A stretch of 64,000 bases of DNA, from NCBI GenBank assembly GCA_030077755.1, contig JAQJZZ010000001.1, positions 372,001 to 436,000 of the forward strand, in the 5' to 3' direction. Within the stretch, counting starts at the first letter, position 1. Every line of letters begins with the position of its first letter. Source of the DNA: Filosporella fistucella (lineage: Eukaryota; Ascomycota; Leotiomycetes; Helotiales). A program made the position numbers and the translations under genes. Shown piece after piece: positions 46,711 to 58,244 of this stretch. A model generated the notes under the pieces. The model had not been told where the DNA came from. It did not search any database and was given only the letters and a program-made list of their open reading frames with translations.

Positions 46711-48221
46711 ATGTCGGGCGCACCCTCTTACTTGGGGCCGGATCAGAGGATCGCGATTTGTTATACTATATGGTGCGCGTGGAGGATATGATACCTTGTT
46801 TACGGATACTCTTGATTGAATTATGACCGAGACAGGGGCGGGAAGGATTGAATACGGTACTTTTAATACTGCCACATACAAAATTCTTTTACATCTATCT
46901 TTATCTATACACATCCTCCTACATCTTACTCCCTTCCATATTGCTTAGCAACGTTTTGCATTGATTTATATGGCTTATTACATCAATTGACGTACGTCGT
47001 GAATTCAAGATTGCGCACGTCGTCGCCAGGGTAAACTTCTTTTCCTTTTCTTCGCCTGGTACTGGTAAGTACCAACACGCCTCCCAAGAAAGCTTGGTAC
47101 GCCACCTTTCTACGCCCTGGTAGCATCATTTCGGATGCTTATCTTTGTCGCTTGAATTCCCGATACCTGTTTTCTGCATTTCTCGTCATTCGAGCATTCT
47201 GCACCCCAATCTGCAATAATTTGGATTGTGGAAGTGGGAACAAGAATTTGTACCTTTTTGGAACTTTGTAGTGTCCGCGCACCGTCGCGGTTTAGGACAG
47301 GCTTTGATGACCCGTTGATGGGGATCTGCACTCACTCGCTGGGTGCTATAAGAGGCTGTTAGTCAGAGATCCAGTGTTCGGGGCCTTGGCGGATGGGGTG
47401 TGGGGCTAGGCGCGACAAGGTGGAAAATTGATGAGGAAAATCTTGAGAGAAAATTGATTTGAAATGGGAATGTGATATGGATGATCTTCGGGGGTTTAGG
47501 AATAAATTAATTTTCCCAAGTGGAGTGAAATATTTACATTTTTTATGTTGGACGTTTATTTCTTGTTTTGTCTTTTTATTTTGCTTTGTGTGGTGGGGTT
47601 TGAAGATTGGTTGTGGATGCGGAATCTGGACATTATGTGATTCAAATCTCCAATCGAGGGATGAAGTCTACTGATTCTTTGAATGTTCAAGCGGTTATAT
47701 CAACGATTTCTAGTGTAGATATGTCCCTCGAAGTCGATATCATTGTAAAGTCACGTGATTTTTACATGTAGTATGTGATTATACTTCTGTTTCTCGAGTC
47801 TTGATAGACTCCAGATAGCACAAGACAATTGAATAAGGATATAATAGTGAGGTGAAGATTATATATAAATTATAAATACTATGGAATTTTTTTGATAAAT
47901 GTTTTTAAATATATTATTTTCTTACTGCTAAAATTCTTAATATTTGAAACAATCTCCCTTTTAGCTAACTTCGGAAAACCACTGAATTGGATATTGCTCT
48001 TTTAGTCCCAATTTATCGATTTTCGAAATAATTTCAAGGCACTTTCGAGAATAAACCACTTGATAGGATATATATCCTTCTCGTCCTAATTTATTGACCC
48101 GCGAGGTATATTCCTTTAAGTCGCATGTTCAGATTAATGCTTGGTGTAGTGTACCTCCTTCTTTTCCAACTTATCAATATACAGACTATATCCCTCTAAG
48201 CTTCCTCTCCAAGGCATCTTT
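46711..48221. other. Intergenic region, very AT-rich near 47800-47960
   Basis: No supported gene. The stretch 47820-47950 is almost purely A/T with long T runs, which could reflect old repeat-induced mutation or a relic, but no element is identifiable. Confidence 0.45.
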
Positions 48222-48963
48222 TCAGCCTGTCGCCAATTCCAGTGCAACAACAGGATACTCACTCTCCTCTCCCTTTTCTTCTCCCTCCTCCTCCTCCGAT
48301 CCACCCGAATAATCCTCCTCTCTCTCTGGACTCCACTCATCCTCCCACTCGTCCCCATCCTCTCTATCCTTTACTCTAACCCCAAATTCCTCACAAATCC
48401 TTCTTCCTACCATACTATCAGTAATGAGCCCGTGCTCCACCAAATAAGCTAACATCCTCTGCTGTCCCTCAAAAAACTCTCTCTCTTCCCTTGTTGGAAC
48501 GGATTCTGCTTGTACTTGTATAAATTTGCGCTTGAATACCCACACCAACAAGAATACCGTGATACAGATCTCTAAAACGACGGGCAGCGTATCGAGAGTC
48601 TGACAGCATTCTGGCTCCCAAAATTCAATGAATCCATCGGGTAGGGAGGAACAGATTGTATTGCTTGTGCCGAAAGTACTCGTATTTTCGCAGTAGGGAA
48701 GGGCGGAGTCGGATGTTAGGCGAGAGATGGAGGAGAAGAAAGGGGTAGAGGCGGAAGAGAAAGTTTGATGAATTGAAGAGAGCGTTATTGTGTAAAGAGA
48801 TGAGGGAGGAGATGGAGGATAGAGTGAGGAAAGTTGGGATAGAGATAAAGGGGATTATAAGGTAGGTTTCGAGGAGGGAGTTGAGTGAGTCTAGGGCGAG
48901 AAAGGCTCCGATGGTCTCCAAGAGAATTGTATAATCACCGAGGGCGTTGGAAATGGGACACAT
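48222..48963 (-). pseudogene. Frameshifted membrane protein gene
   Basis: The N-terminal frame (48963-48625) reads MCPISNALGDYTILLETIGAF then hydrophobic, membrane-like sequence, and stops at LPTRWIH. A second frame, open from about 48855, reads RLTSDSALPYCENTSTFGTS, then DGFIEFWEPECCQTLDTLPV, a membrane helix VVLEICITVFLLVWVF, a basic KRKF stop-transfer, a helical tail and a strongly acidic C-terminus (EEDYSGGSEEEEGEEKGEE). The minus strand between about 48930 and 48690 is pyrimidine-rich with no GT donor, so an intron cannot join the two frames. A frameshift (true or assembly) is the simplest reading. The two frames together give a plausible multi-span fungal membrane protein of about 240 residues; the family is unknown. 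Confidence 0.4.
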
Positions 48964-50224
48964 GGTTGTTTTTGATAGGAGTGATGTTTGAAGGGCAATT
49001 TGAGGAAGATTTTGGAAAAATCGAGGCTGTGGTGAGAAGAAGATTGATATGTATAAGCTTCTGAGAAAGAGAGGTAGGTGGATAGAAGAAATTAAATGTA
49101 TATGAATATCTGCAAAAAGATAGGTTGGTGGAGGGAATTTAAAATGTGTGTTCTTCTGGGGACAGGAGAGGTGGGTAGAATAATCTGCAATATATAGAGT
49201 GGGAAGGAAGCTAAAAATTACAGTCCCAAGTTTGGAAATGTGAGGTCATATTAACCTTGCTTCAATCACTTTTACTTAATGCCGAATGTAAAACAGACGT
49301 GTGGGTAAAAGGTCGAAGTTATAGAACCTAGAAAGAATATTTTAGAACTACGAAATCATAGAGCCTTTTCATGGAATGATGCTAGTATTAATATGGAAAA
49401 TTATATTTATGGTTTGTGTCCGCCTTCAAATTCTGGAAATGTGAGGTCATATTCATTTTTACTAGTTCTTAAAACGGGATGGATGTGTGGGTGGAAGGTC
49501 TTAGTGAGCAAATCTAGAAGGGACATTACTATGCTACAAACTCGTGGAGTGTTAAACTTTTAAAAAATTGGTTTCTATCAATTCTGGGGAAAATTGTATA
49601 TATGATTCAAGTGTTGTAATCTATCTTGCGTTGTAGCTATAGCAATTCGCTATGTCTTTTTGATTATTTTCAAATCGAGGATCCTAATACTGCGAGAATA
49701 TGAAGCCCCTCTGTAAGGATATGTAATTTTTTTTTTAAAAGCAGTCAAAAGAGCAACGAGCATCAACTATCGAGAAGTATCCTTGACTTGTTATCATGGA
49801 ACCTGGAAGCATTATTTTAGTCACGTGATTCGGGCGACTCTCCTCTCTCAACATACTCCAATCGCATATCTAGGTACTTGACCCTCAAAAGATCACCTGG
49901 GTCAATTTTCTTTGTACCTCCCAATCTCTTTTATTTGCATGCACGGTCGAAGAATGGCTCGTGGGAAGTCCAAGGGGTTCTTGGACATGGTGGGAACTAA
50001 ACCTGATAAGGCTTAGGTGGATTTCTCCTCGCCGCATAAACGCAGCGCGGTAATTGGAGTGCAAAGTAACAGTCGCAGCATCAAAAGTTGACTGAAATAA
50101 ACCTGGAGATTTGGAATAGTAGTTTCATCGGGGAGACTTGGGGCAATCTTTCAAAAGTTTACGGCTTAGAGCATTTGACAGAAACTACTCTTCCTAAATC
50201 AGAGTACCCCATTTCTCCCCCAAA
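48964..50224. other. Intergenic region with imperfect direct duplication
   Basis: Contains an imperfect direct repeat about 200 bp apart (49233 and 49434). A purine-rich segment at 48990-49210 is likely the leader or promoter of the frameshifted gene. No gene recognised. Confidence 0.45.
49233..49453. repeat. Imperfect direct repeat, 201-bp period
   Basis: A 20-bp segment starting TGGAAATGTGAGG occurs identically at 49233-49252 and 49434-49453. Similarity continues weakly downstream (a GTGTGGGT..AAGGTC motif follows in both copies at about 60 bp), which suggests an old duplication. Confidence 0.6.
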
Positions 50225-51254
50225 ATGCCAATCCTCCGCAAAGCATGCACGTCCTGCACAAAATCAAAACGAAAATGCATCATCCAGAAACCAAAATGTA
50301 CACGCTGTACTCAGAAAGGACTTCCCTGCTCCTACGATCTTGAGCCTCTCTCTTGCCCCTCAACGGCCACTGAGAAGATCCAAACTTTTGGATTTAAATT
50401 ATCCAACACCGATACTCTAGGGGTATGTCTTCTACGTAATCTGAAATCAGGACCTTTGGGTATTGATCCAGCTGTTTGTATCCCGGGACGTGATAACGCG
50501 ATTGAGATTACAAGGTTGGGCTTCGATTGTGTGCCGGGATTGATTAGAGAGGGGAAACCGGCTTCTTTTGTGCATCCGAAACTAAGGCTCGCTGGAGGAG
50601 TCAATTGTTTCACCGATCTTGTGGGAGGAGATGGTAGAGGTGTAAGATGTGGTGGATTCAAAAAGCTGATTGAGATTGATGTTCAGAAGTTGGAATTAGA
50701 AGAAGTTCTGCCGGCTCTTCAAGCTCTACTGGTTCATCTGGCTGCATCTGTCTTTTCTTTTGATTCCGAGGTACAAGAAGAAGCGGATGGATATCTGAAG
50801 TTGATGTTCACGTGGATGAGAGTATTACTGTCTTTGGTGGATGCTGGAATCTCTCGAAGTCACTCTCCCTGGCAGAATTGGTTGCTCGCTGAGAGTAAGT
50901 CAATCATTTCATTCCTTGCTTCTCTGTTATGCTCATATGACAGCAGGTATCCGACGAACCATTTTCATGGTCTATGCTTTAAACATCTCTGTAATCAGCT
51001 ACAAGCAAGGTTACTGCTCAAATTGGCTCTATATGGAGTCTCTCCCTTTCGACGCTCGACCAGGTCTCTGGATGGCAGGGTCACCTCAAGCATGGATAGC
51101 TGCAGCTCATGTCAACTCAGGTGAAGAAGTGGGAGAATGTTTGAAGTCATACCATGAATTTACGGAGTCTTGTAGCGATAATTCGCCAGATTTTTGTGGA
51201 GATGTTTTCTTGAATCTGGTGGTTTTCGCTCATAATGGAGGTGGTGGGAACTAA
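50225..51254 (+). CDS. Zn2Cys6 binuclear-cluster transcription regulator
   Basis: Exons 50225-50894 and 50947-51254 give 325 residues. The fungal C6 zinc cluster is at the very N-terminus with Cys 8, 11, 18, 25, 28 and 35 (CX2CX6CX6CX2CX6C), preceded by RKA and followed by GLPCSY. The rest is a short middle region, with LPFDARPGLWMAGSPQAWIA and a helix RRTIFMVYALNISV, as in compact C6 regulators. The intron acceptor is a tandem CAGCAG (NAGNAG): one choice gives ES-IRR and the other ET-GIRR, both in frame. This is a sequence-specific nuclear regulator. The target is unknown, but the NmrA-like gene 185 bp downstream in the same direction is a natural candidate. Confidence 0.8.
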
Positions 51255-51439
51255 TCCTAATCTGGACAGATATATCAAGGAATCCTGCTCTTACAAGACA
51301 AGGACCCAGTATCCCTCGATTAGAGGCGTTTTAGTCAGTTGCTATAGATATATATACCACTGCCCAATGGCCACATTGAAACCCATCAAGCATTCTTCTC
51401 ATCTTCTTCCATTCCTCTCTCCCCAAATTGAAATATACC

Positions 51440-52530
51440 ATGTCGTCCAGTAAGCCTCTTCTCGTCGTCCTCGGGGCTACGGGCAACCAAGGAGGGTCGG
51501 TCATCAACCACTTTCTTTCTCTGACCCCATCACCTTATTCCCTCCGAGCCGTAACAAGGGACCCTTCCTCTCCCAAAGCGCTATTGCTCTCGTCCCGAAA
51601 CGTTGAGGTTGTATCAGGTGACTTCAATGACCCTCAGTCTCTCGATGCAGCTTTTGTGGGAGCCTCAGTTATTTTCAGCGTTACCGATTTCATGTCTTTG
51701 ATCAACAGCCCCGAGCTTCGTGCCGATGCGGCGGCAGCAAACACACCTGTCGGTTTCTATGTTAGAGATTACGAAGCTCAACAGAATCGCAATATCATTG
51801 ATGCTGCTGCCAAGGTCAGCACACTTGAGCGATTCATCTTCTCCGGTCTTCCAAATTCAGAGAAGTTGAGTGGTGGAAAGTATAAACACGTATATCATTC
51901 TGATGGGAAGGCTATTGCTGAGGAATATGGCAAAGAGAAATATCCTGAATTGTGGGAAAAGACAAGTGTGTTTTATGCTGGGTTCTATCTTGAGAATCTA
52001 CTTGGCGATGTCGGGGCTGTACTGCGTCCTAAGTTGGTATGTCTTCTTATTTCTTTCGATTATGAGAATATCTGAGCCGATTACTGAAGCTAACAACTGT
52101 CTAGAATAAGTCCAACAACACTCTCATTGCTTCTAATGCGGAGCCTCTCACCACACTTCTCTTCCCTTGGTACTCGGCCGTCCATGACACTGGTTCCTTC
52201 ATCTCAACTCTTCTACGTGCCCAACCAGGTACGACCCTCATAGGGATCAATGAATGGCTTTCTCTTCAAGATATCTCTAGGCTTCTTGCTCAAGTACTGG
52301 AAAAGAGCATTGCCTTCACCGATAGCGCACCAAGTTTTGGCGTAGGTGATGCGGTGATGCAGAAAGATAGAATGGAGATGCTTGGGTTTTCTATTGAGTT
52401 TGGGTTTTATGGAGGGAAGGTTGACGATCGTGCGGTAGAGAAAGAAGGTCTCGGAGTGGAGGTACAGTTGAAAAGTGTCAGGGAGTGGCTTGAGGGGCAA
52501 GACTGGGAGAGTCTTATACCTTTGGAATAG
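51440..52530 (+). CDS. NmrA-like NAD(P)-binding family protein
   Basis: Exons 51440-52036 and 52105-52530 (intron 68 bp, phase 0) give 340 residues. A Rossmann dinucleotide motif VLGATGNQGGSV lies at residues 10-21, followed by VTRDPSSPKA and VEVVSGDFNDPQSL, where a short-chain atypical SDR contacts the adenine ribose. Then come VIFSVTDF, a later FIFSGLP and KAIAEEYGKE. No catalytic YxxxK is evident, consistent with NmrA-type redox sensors rather than enzymes, although some members are reductases. NmrA of Aspergillus binds a GATA regulator. The start at 51440 (ACCATGTCG) is the first ATG of the frame. It follows the Zn2Cys6 gene in tandem. Confidence 0.85.
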
Positions 52531-53286
52531 TTAAACTGGTCATTGTATCTCCCTTTGGATCTGTTATATGCCTCGAGATGTATGGGGAAAGACTTTCTAT
52601 GATTGGAAAATTCAACTGTGGCTCCGCAAATCAAGCTTGGTCAAATTCGTGCTAAGAATATGTTCTGTTATATTCTTTAAGGCCTTTGAACCTTGGATAC
52701 TCAATAGAACAGAAGCAAGGAAAGCTACAGTAGGAATGATCGAAGATTACATGATGACTAGCTACGACGGGATCTTTCGTGCTGTGTAGGGAACTCAAAT
52801 AGTTAATAGGGCACCGCACTGCAAAGTGAAACTTTTGTGTAAAATACTCTAAATTTTCAATATAGACGTGCATTTTGTTGCGAAGGGTAATCAACGGCGT
52901 CTCGGCTTGTATAAGTGAGTCCTTGCTCAAGTATATCTTAAATATATCCGAGTAGGTATAATATAGCTAATATATGATCAGATTCAATTCGCGAAGTATC
53001 AAATATTATGTATGGTAGGCTTAGGTAAGCCTTCCTTTATCCCACGATTCGAATAACACTTTCTATTTTTTATCTCGAATAGGTATCGCTGGTGCAGGTG
53101 GTAAAAGCGTAGTCACATGACCGTGGAAGCCCTACAGGAGGTACCTGACGGAAAGCTAAGGTACCTAGCGTGCCGGCAGTCCGCTACGACCCACAAGAAA
53201 ACAAAGCCATATAACCCTCCAAACAAAACAAGCCGATGAACACCTCTGCTATATGCGAACTCCCAGTATCCCTTTCGAAACCCTTC
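52531..53286. other. Intergenic region without supported genes
   Basis: A 73-codon plus-strand frame (52568-52789) starts with ATG just after the NmrA-like gene but has no motif. Nothing else recognised. Confidence 0.45.
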
Positions 53287-53795
53287 TTACAAAGCCGCTG
53301 AAATGCGAGGCTCATCCCAGGGTTGTTCAGTCTGCGGAAAATATCGTGGAGGGGTAGAGGTAGTCCCAGAAGATCGGAGGGAGGGCGAGGCAATTGAGAA
53401 GTAGTTGTTGTCCTGCATACGTCTCGGATCTGGAAGCCAAACTATCAGTCTCGAGCCGACAGAGTTGGGAATGGATACCAACTTACAATTGGGCCTATCG
53501 TTATCGGAAGAACCGATCCCATTGCTTGTCTCAATATCAATGGTTTCCAAAATTCGGCAGCGTCTCCACCTCTGCATAGGGAACGTCGTCTGCGTCTGCT
53601 GGGGATCATCTATTTGACATGTTAGTTGGCAAGACTGGCAGCCATCCCCTATTGGATTGATATTTTACCTCGATGTTCTTGTTCTTGTTGGTGTTGTCTT
53701 CTTGCTTGTCGCTTCAGCATGACCCAGATGGCAAGTACAGCTTGCGGCAAAGCCACAAATAGTGCAACGATTGCAATTCCAATGGCCTCCACCAT
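53287..53795 (-). CDS. Small single-pass membrane protein
   Basis: Exons 53795-53669, 53609-53487 and 53429-53287 (introns 59 and 57 bp) give 130 residues with matching phases. Residues 4-26 (AIGIAIVALFVALPQAVLAIWV) form a membrane helix, followed by a basic, glutamine-rich stretch (LKRQARRQHQQEQEHR), so it is probably a signal-anchor with the C-terminal part in the cytosol. The remainder is polar, with Ser/Pro-rich SPSLRSSGTTSTPPRYFPQT, and ends DEPRISAAL. No family recognised. The splice sites (GTAAAA and GTAAGT donors; ATAG and CCAG acceptors with CTAAC or CTGAT branch-like sites) make the model credible despite its size. Confidence 0.5.
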
Positions 53796-54601
53796 TTTTT
53801 TGATAGGAATGACCCAATTGAGGGGATATTGTCTGCTGCAGGAAAGAGATAGTTGGTTTTCGATCGCCGAATTTTTTTTATGAAGTGCAGTCGAGCTGGG
53901 TGGAATGCCAGAAATTATATAGCAGACTTGCGTCTAGTGTTCCAGCACACGGAAACCGCTAGCCGATCAGGCTTTACAGCAATTTTGAGGGTTTTGGTAG
54001 TCGATTTATTTCTGGTCGGAATTACTATACCCTGGGCGATTCAGCATACAATTCATTCAATCACACGGGAAAGCGAGAATGAGGGTTTTGGACGGAACCA
54101 CTGAAAAGGTCGCGATGCTCTCAAAGTGGAGCGATCCGGCAGAACCACAACTAATTCTCGGGCAGGCTGCAATGGGGGTTTTGGTTCTGGCCAACCAGAT
54201 GTCGGTACTCAGCCTCCTTCCTGTCCATGCATATGCACGGAGCGGGCGCATATGTGGTCAAGTCAATACTGCCCGCTTCCATTTGTGATCCTGTCGTCAC
54301 ATGCCAAGACATGGTGGCTTGAGGGTTATGGTCTCAGCCAGTCAAGTGAGAAAAGGATCGCGTTCTTTACCTATCAGGCTTACATCCGTGTGGTGAGGCT
54401 GCAAAGAAAACACCTTCTGTGCAACATGAAATACCACACGTTCCTTCTTCATCTCTTCAGATTTCCCACCTTGCTTAACTTTCTCCATCACTTTCATCAA
54501 CACAAAATTGTCGGAGCAAATTGTGCGTATCAAGTCAATCGTCATTGTCGAGTTCTCTAAAAGAGTACCTTATTCTTCTGTGCCCACATTCTAGAAGCAA
54601 A
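53796..54601. other. Intergenic region upstream of the Clr5-ankyrin gene
   Basis: Lies between two divergently oriented genes. Short frames at 54079-54560 lack motifs. Confidence 0.45.
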
Positions 54602-57600
54602 ATGACACCTTGCTTCGAAGACTATAAGGATGAGCTTGAGCACCTCTTTCTGAGAGATAGGCTAAAAAAGACTTATCAACAGATCAAAGACCACATGGAG
54701 AAAACTCATGGGTTTACCCGAAGGTCTGTCTGGAATCCTTTAAGCAAGATTTATACGTGGAATAACACTGACTTTCAATCTAGTATAAAGTCATACGAGC
54801 GACAATTCAAGAATTGGGGTTTCCGAAAGAATGTGAAGAGTTCGGTATCTAAAGCGATATACTGTGGTATCGAGAAACGGCGAGGCAAAAAGAGTAAGGT
54901 TCTTCATAATGGTACTGTGCTTGACCTCGAGGACCCAAAGATGAAGAGAAAAATACAACGCAATGCTCCCTTGCCTGGCACCACCTTCACTTGTAAGAGC
55001 CAATATGATACCGGTCCGCGAGCACGGATGACAGAAGGTTAAAATACTGATATTTCAACGTAGTCACCAAAGAAAAAATAGTGAAAGAACTATACATTTA
55101 CAGCCCTCCTCCAGACAGATCTAGCCAGCTGTACAAGGACTTACTTAAAGGTCTTCCTTGGTACGGCTTTCAGCACCTTCTTCCCCCCAATGGTATGTTT
55201 AAAACAAACCTGATACTTCCATTTCGCTAACCAAGACGCCAGAACGAAACTACCCAGACCTTACGGTGATGGCTAGGCAAATAGCAATAGAATTTGCAAT
55301 TACACCTTCTGGATCCGACTCTGTCATTCCAGTCCGATCGACTTCGAATGCTGTATCATTGAGCACCATGTTCGGAAAGATTATGTTGCATTCACATTCA
55401 CACCACTTCGCCTTGGATCAAAATAGTCGAGAAAATCGCACGTTTCTCGAATCTCTCCTAATTCCAGATGTTCAAGACGACTCTCCCACGTGTAATGGAC
55501 TCAATTCTGGCACAGTTCAGTTTGGAGGTTGTAGATACACACCATACTTCAGTCTACTTGTATTTTTGGCCTCAAACAATGTCTTGGATATTTGCAACCA
55601 CGCATCTATCCTTGATTATGCTGAGGATCTAATCTTGCGAAGACAGTTCGAAGTTGTCCTTTCAAACCCGCAGCCGACAATCCGTGCACTGCTGGATACG
55701 GTTCTTGCTATTGCTGTTCGGGGCAACAATGTGTCAGTAGTAAGGGCTGCTCTATCAGCTGGCGCATTCCCTGGTGTTTTCGTTGACAGAAATCCGGCAC
55801 TTGTGTTGGCTAGTGCAAGAGGAGACATCGAAATGATTAAAGACTTACTTAGATGTGGTGCAGAACCTCTGAGTTATACGGAACTTATGCACGCGCCGTT
55901 GGTCGTGGCTGCAACAAGGGGGAAAATAAACGTAGTGAAGCTTCTCCTAGAGAAGGGCGGTGGGAACAAAAGCTTGGCCGCGGAAGCACTTTATCAGGCT
56001 ATCACGATGAGACACTGGGAGATTTGTGACCTGATTCTGAGTGCTGATACAGGCCTCGATGTGAATAGCCGGTCATTTCTACAAAATGCAGTCCAGGTGG
56101 GATGCATGAAGCTTGTTGTTTCACTCATAAAGCTTGGCGCGGACGTTAACGCTGTTGCAAAACTCTGGGGAAAGACTGCTCTTCAAGCGGCTATATCCCG
56201 GGGAGAGATCGGAATTGCCAAATATTTGTTGCAAGTCGGCGCTAATGTCAATCAAAAAGCCCCCGTGGGAGGAAAGACTGCTCTTCAATGTGCAAGTCAG
56301 ATCAATAACAAGGAACTATGCATCCTGCTTCTTCAAGCAGGCGCAGACGTTAATGCTCCCGCAGCCCTGGAAGGAGGCCAGACAGCACTTCAGACAGCTG
56401 CACAGTATGCAGATATTGATGTGATTGACCTTCTCCTGAAAGCAGGTGCAGATGTCCACGCGTCCAACAACACGGGAATGACGGTATTGGGAGCTGCTGT
56501 GCAGGGAAAGAGATATAAAGTTGTTGGGTTTCTGCTGAATCATGGAGTGGGAGTCGATGGCATTGCACTTAAGGAAGCCGTCATCTTGGATGACCTTGTT
56601 CTTGTAGAATTATTTCTGGATCATGGCGCGGACCCCAATGCTTGCGACGCACTCCATGCAGCCACTCGCAATGGAAATATCGCCATGGTACGGCAGCTTC
56701 TTAAAGCAGGCGCGGAAATTCGCCGGGAAAGTCGAAATCCCAGCTCGGGAAGGAACGAGTCGATCTTGGCGTTGGCGATCGCAAGCGGTGGGTCCCGTTT
56801 AGAACGTGCGATTTTGGGTTGGGGAGATGAAGTCTTTGATGAAGAAGATGATCTTGACGATTATGATTCTCGTGCAGTTGCAGTTAGTTTTGAGAAGGTG
56901 AAAAATGAGTGGAATCTGCGAGAGTTCCCCTTCGTTCACAGCATGATGTCGGAAATCTCTGCACGTACTGACGTGATTTCTGTGTGCAGTGGCTCCGAAC
57001 TTCAGAATGCAATCCACCGGATACACAACACCAACATCAATCTCGTTGAATACCTGCTTGACCATGGTATTGCAGTTGATAGTAGAGAAAACAACGATTC
57101 TCCAACGGCACTTCATCTTGCGGTTATGTACCACGATTTCCCCGTCATCGAGAGGCTTTTGGAAGCTGGTGCAAACATCAATCTCCTTTGGTATGGGCGC
57201 AGTGTTATTCAGACGGCAATCACGGCACTCAAAAAACCTTGGGAATGGGACGGACGTGGAACATGTGAAGCACGTGTACTGATCCATGCGTGGGATGTGT
57301 TCAACAAATCCGGTTGCACCGATGAAATATCACATAGATCTGATTCTCATGAAGACCTTGCCGTCTCCGATCTTTTATATCATTTTTTAAGGATGCTACG
57401 ACTCGGGGCTACGAAAGATAACAGTAAAAAGGCTGCTGTTGCGCGTCAAATCGCAGAAGATCAAAGGCAACAACACAGGACTGAGATTGTGCAAAAGCTT
57501 CTAGACCTTGGCGTTGATCCTAACATTAGAGCTGAAGGATATCCAACTGCCCTTCAGGCTGCTGCCCTTTCGGCCAACACTTCTCTGGTTCGAATCTTGC

Positions 57601-58244
57601 TGAATACAAACGCAGATGTAAATGCTCCCCCTCGACAGGTGATACTCCGAAATGGCTGTTACAATGACAGAGCCTACACGGCCCTCCAAGCCTCAATCAT
57701 GGCGGACAAGGGTTCTTTCGATATCAATATCGTCCATCTACTTTTGGACCAAGGTGCGGATATCAATGCGCCAGCTCCTCAGGGCAGTCGAACACGAACA
57801 GCCCTACAAGCCGCCATTGCAACCGGAAATAGCATGGATCTTGTCCAGTTACTACTGGGCCGTGGTGCAGATATTAATGCCCCACCTGGGCCAGATGCCA
57901 GTCTTACAGCACTGCAAGCCGCTGCTATAAATGGCTATGTAGGGTTGGCAACACAGCTTCTTGAAGCCGGAGCAAACGTGAATGCCCCGGGCTCCTCAGT
58001 AAATGGCCGGACGGCTTTGGAGGGTGCCGCGGAGATGGGAAGGCTGGATATGGTGAAGCTGCTGCTGAATGCTGGGGCAGGGGTAGGGATCGATGAATTT
58101 GGGGTCCTCATGTATGAGACCGCAGTGGAATTCGCAATAAAGTGTGGCCACAGGGTAGTTCATGATCTGATCAAGAGTCACTTCGAAGATGGATTGAATT
58201 GGCAAATCAGCGGTGCTGAGGAAGACACAGCGAATACTGAATGA
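54602..58244 (+). CDS. Clr5-domain ankyrin-repeat protein
   Basis: Exons 54602-54723, 54784-54992, 55064-55192 and 55243-58244 give 1153 residues. Residues 1-56 match the fungal Clr5 domain: FEDYKDELEHLFLRDRLKKT, then HMEKTHGF and SYERQFKNWGFRKN. That match appears only after removing a 60-bp intron (54724-54783) that is itself in frame and free of stops. A basic linker (KKSKVLHNGT..KMKRKIQR) follows. From about residue 300 to 1130 there are many ankyrin repeats with GADVNA, GANVNQ, GADPNA, GADINAP-type hairpins and TALQAA helices, interrupted by a less regular stretch around 520-610 (acidic DEEDDLDDYD). The Clr5 domain is named from a fission yeast heterochromatin factor; in filamentous fungi it often heads repeat proteins of unknown role. 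The repeats should bind a protein ligand. Confidence 0.8.

Noticed and set aside
47820..47950. AT-rich block considered as a transposon relic or centromere-like DNA
   Set aside because: Only about 130 bp, with no terminal repeats, target duplications or coding remnants.
52568..52789. 73-codon frame just after the NmrA-like gene
   Set aside because: No motif, and overlapping minus-strand frame equally open; likely 3' UTR or chance.
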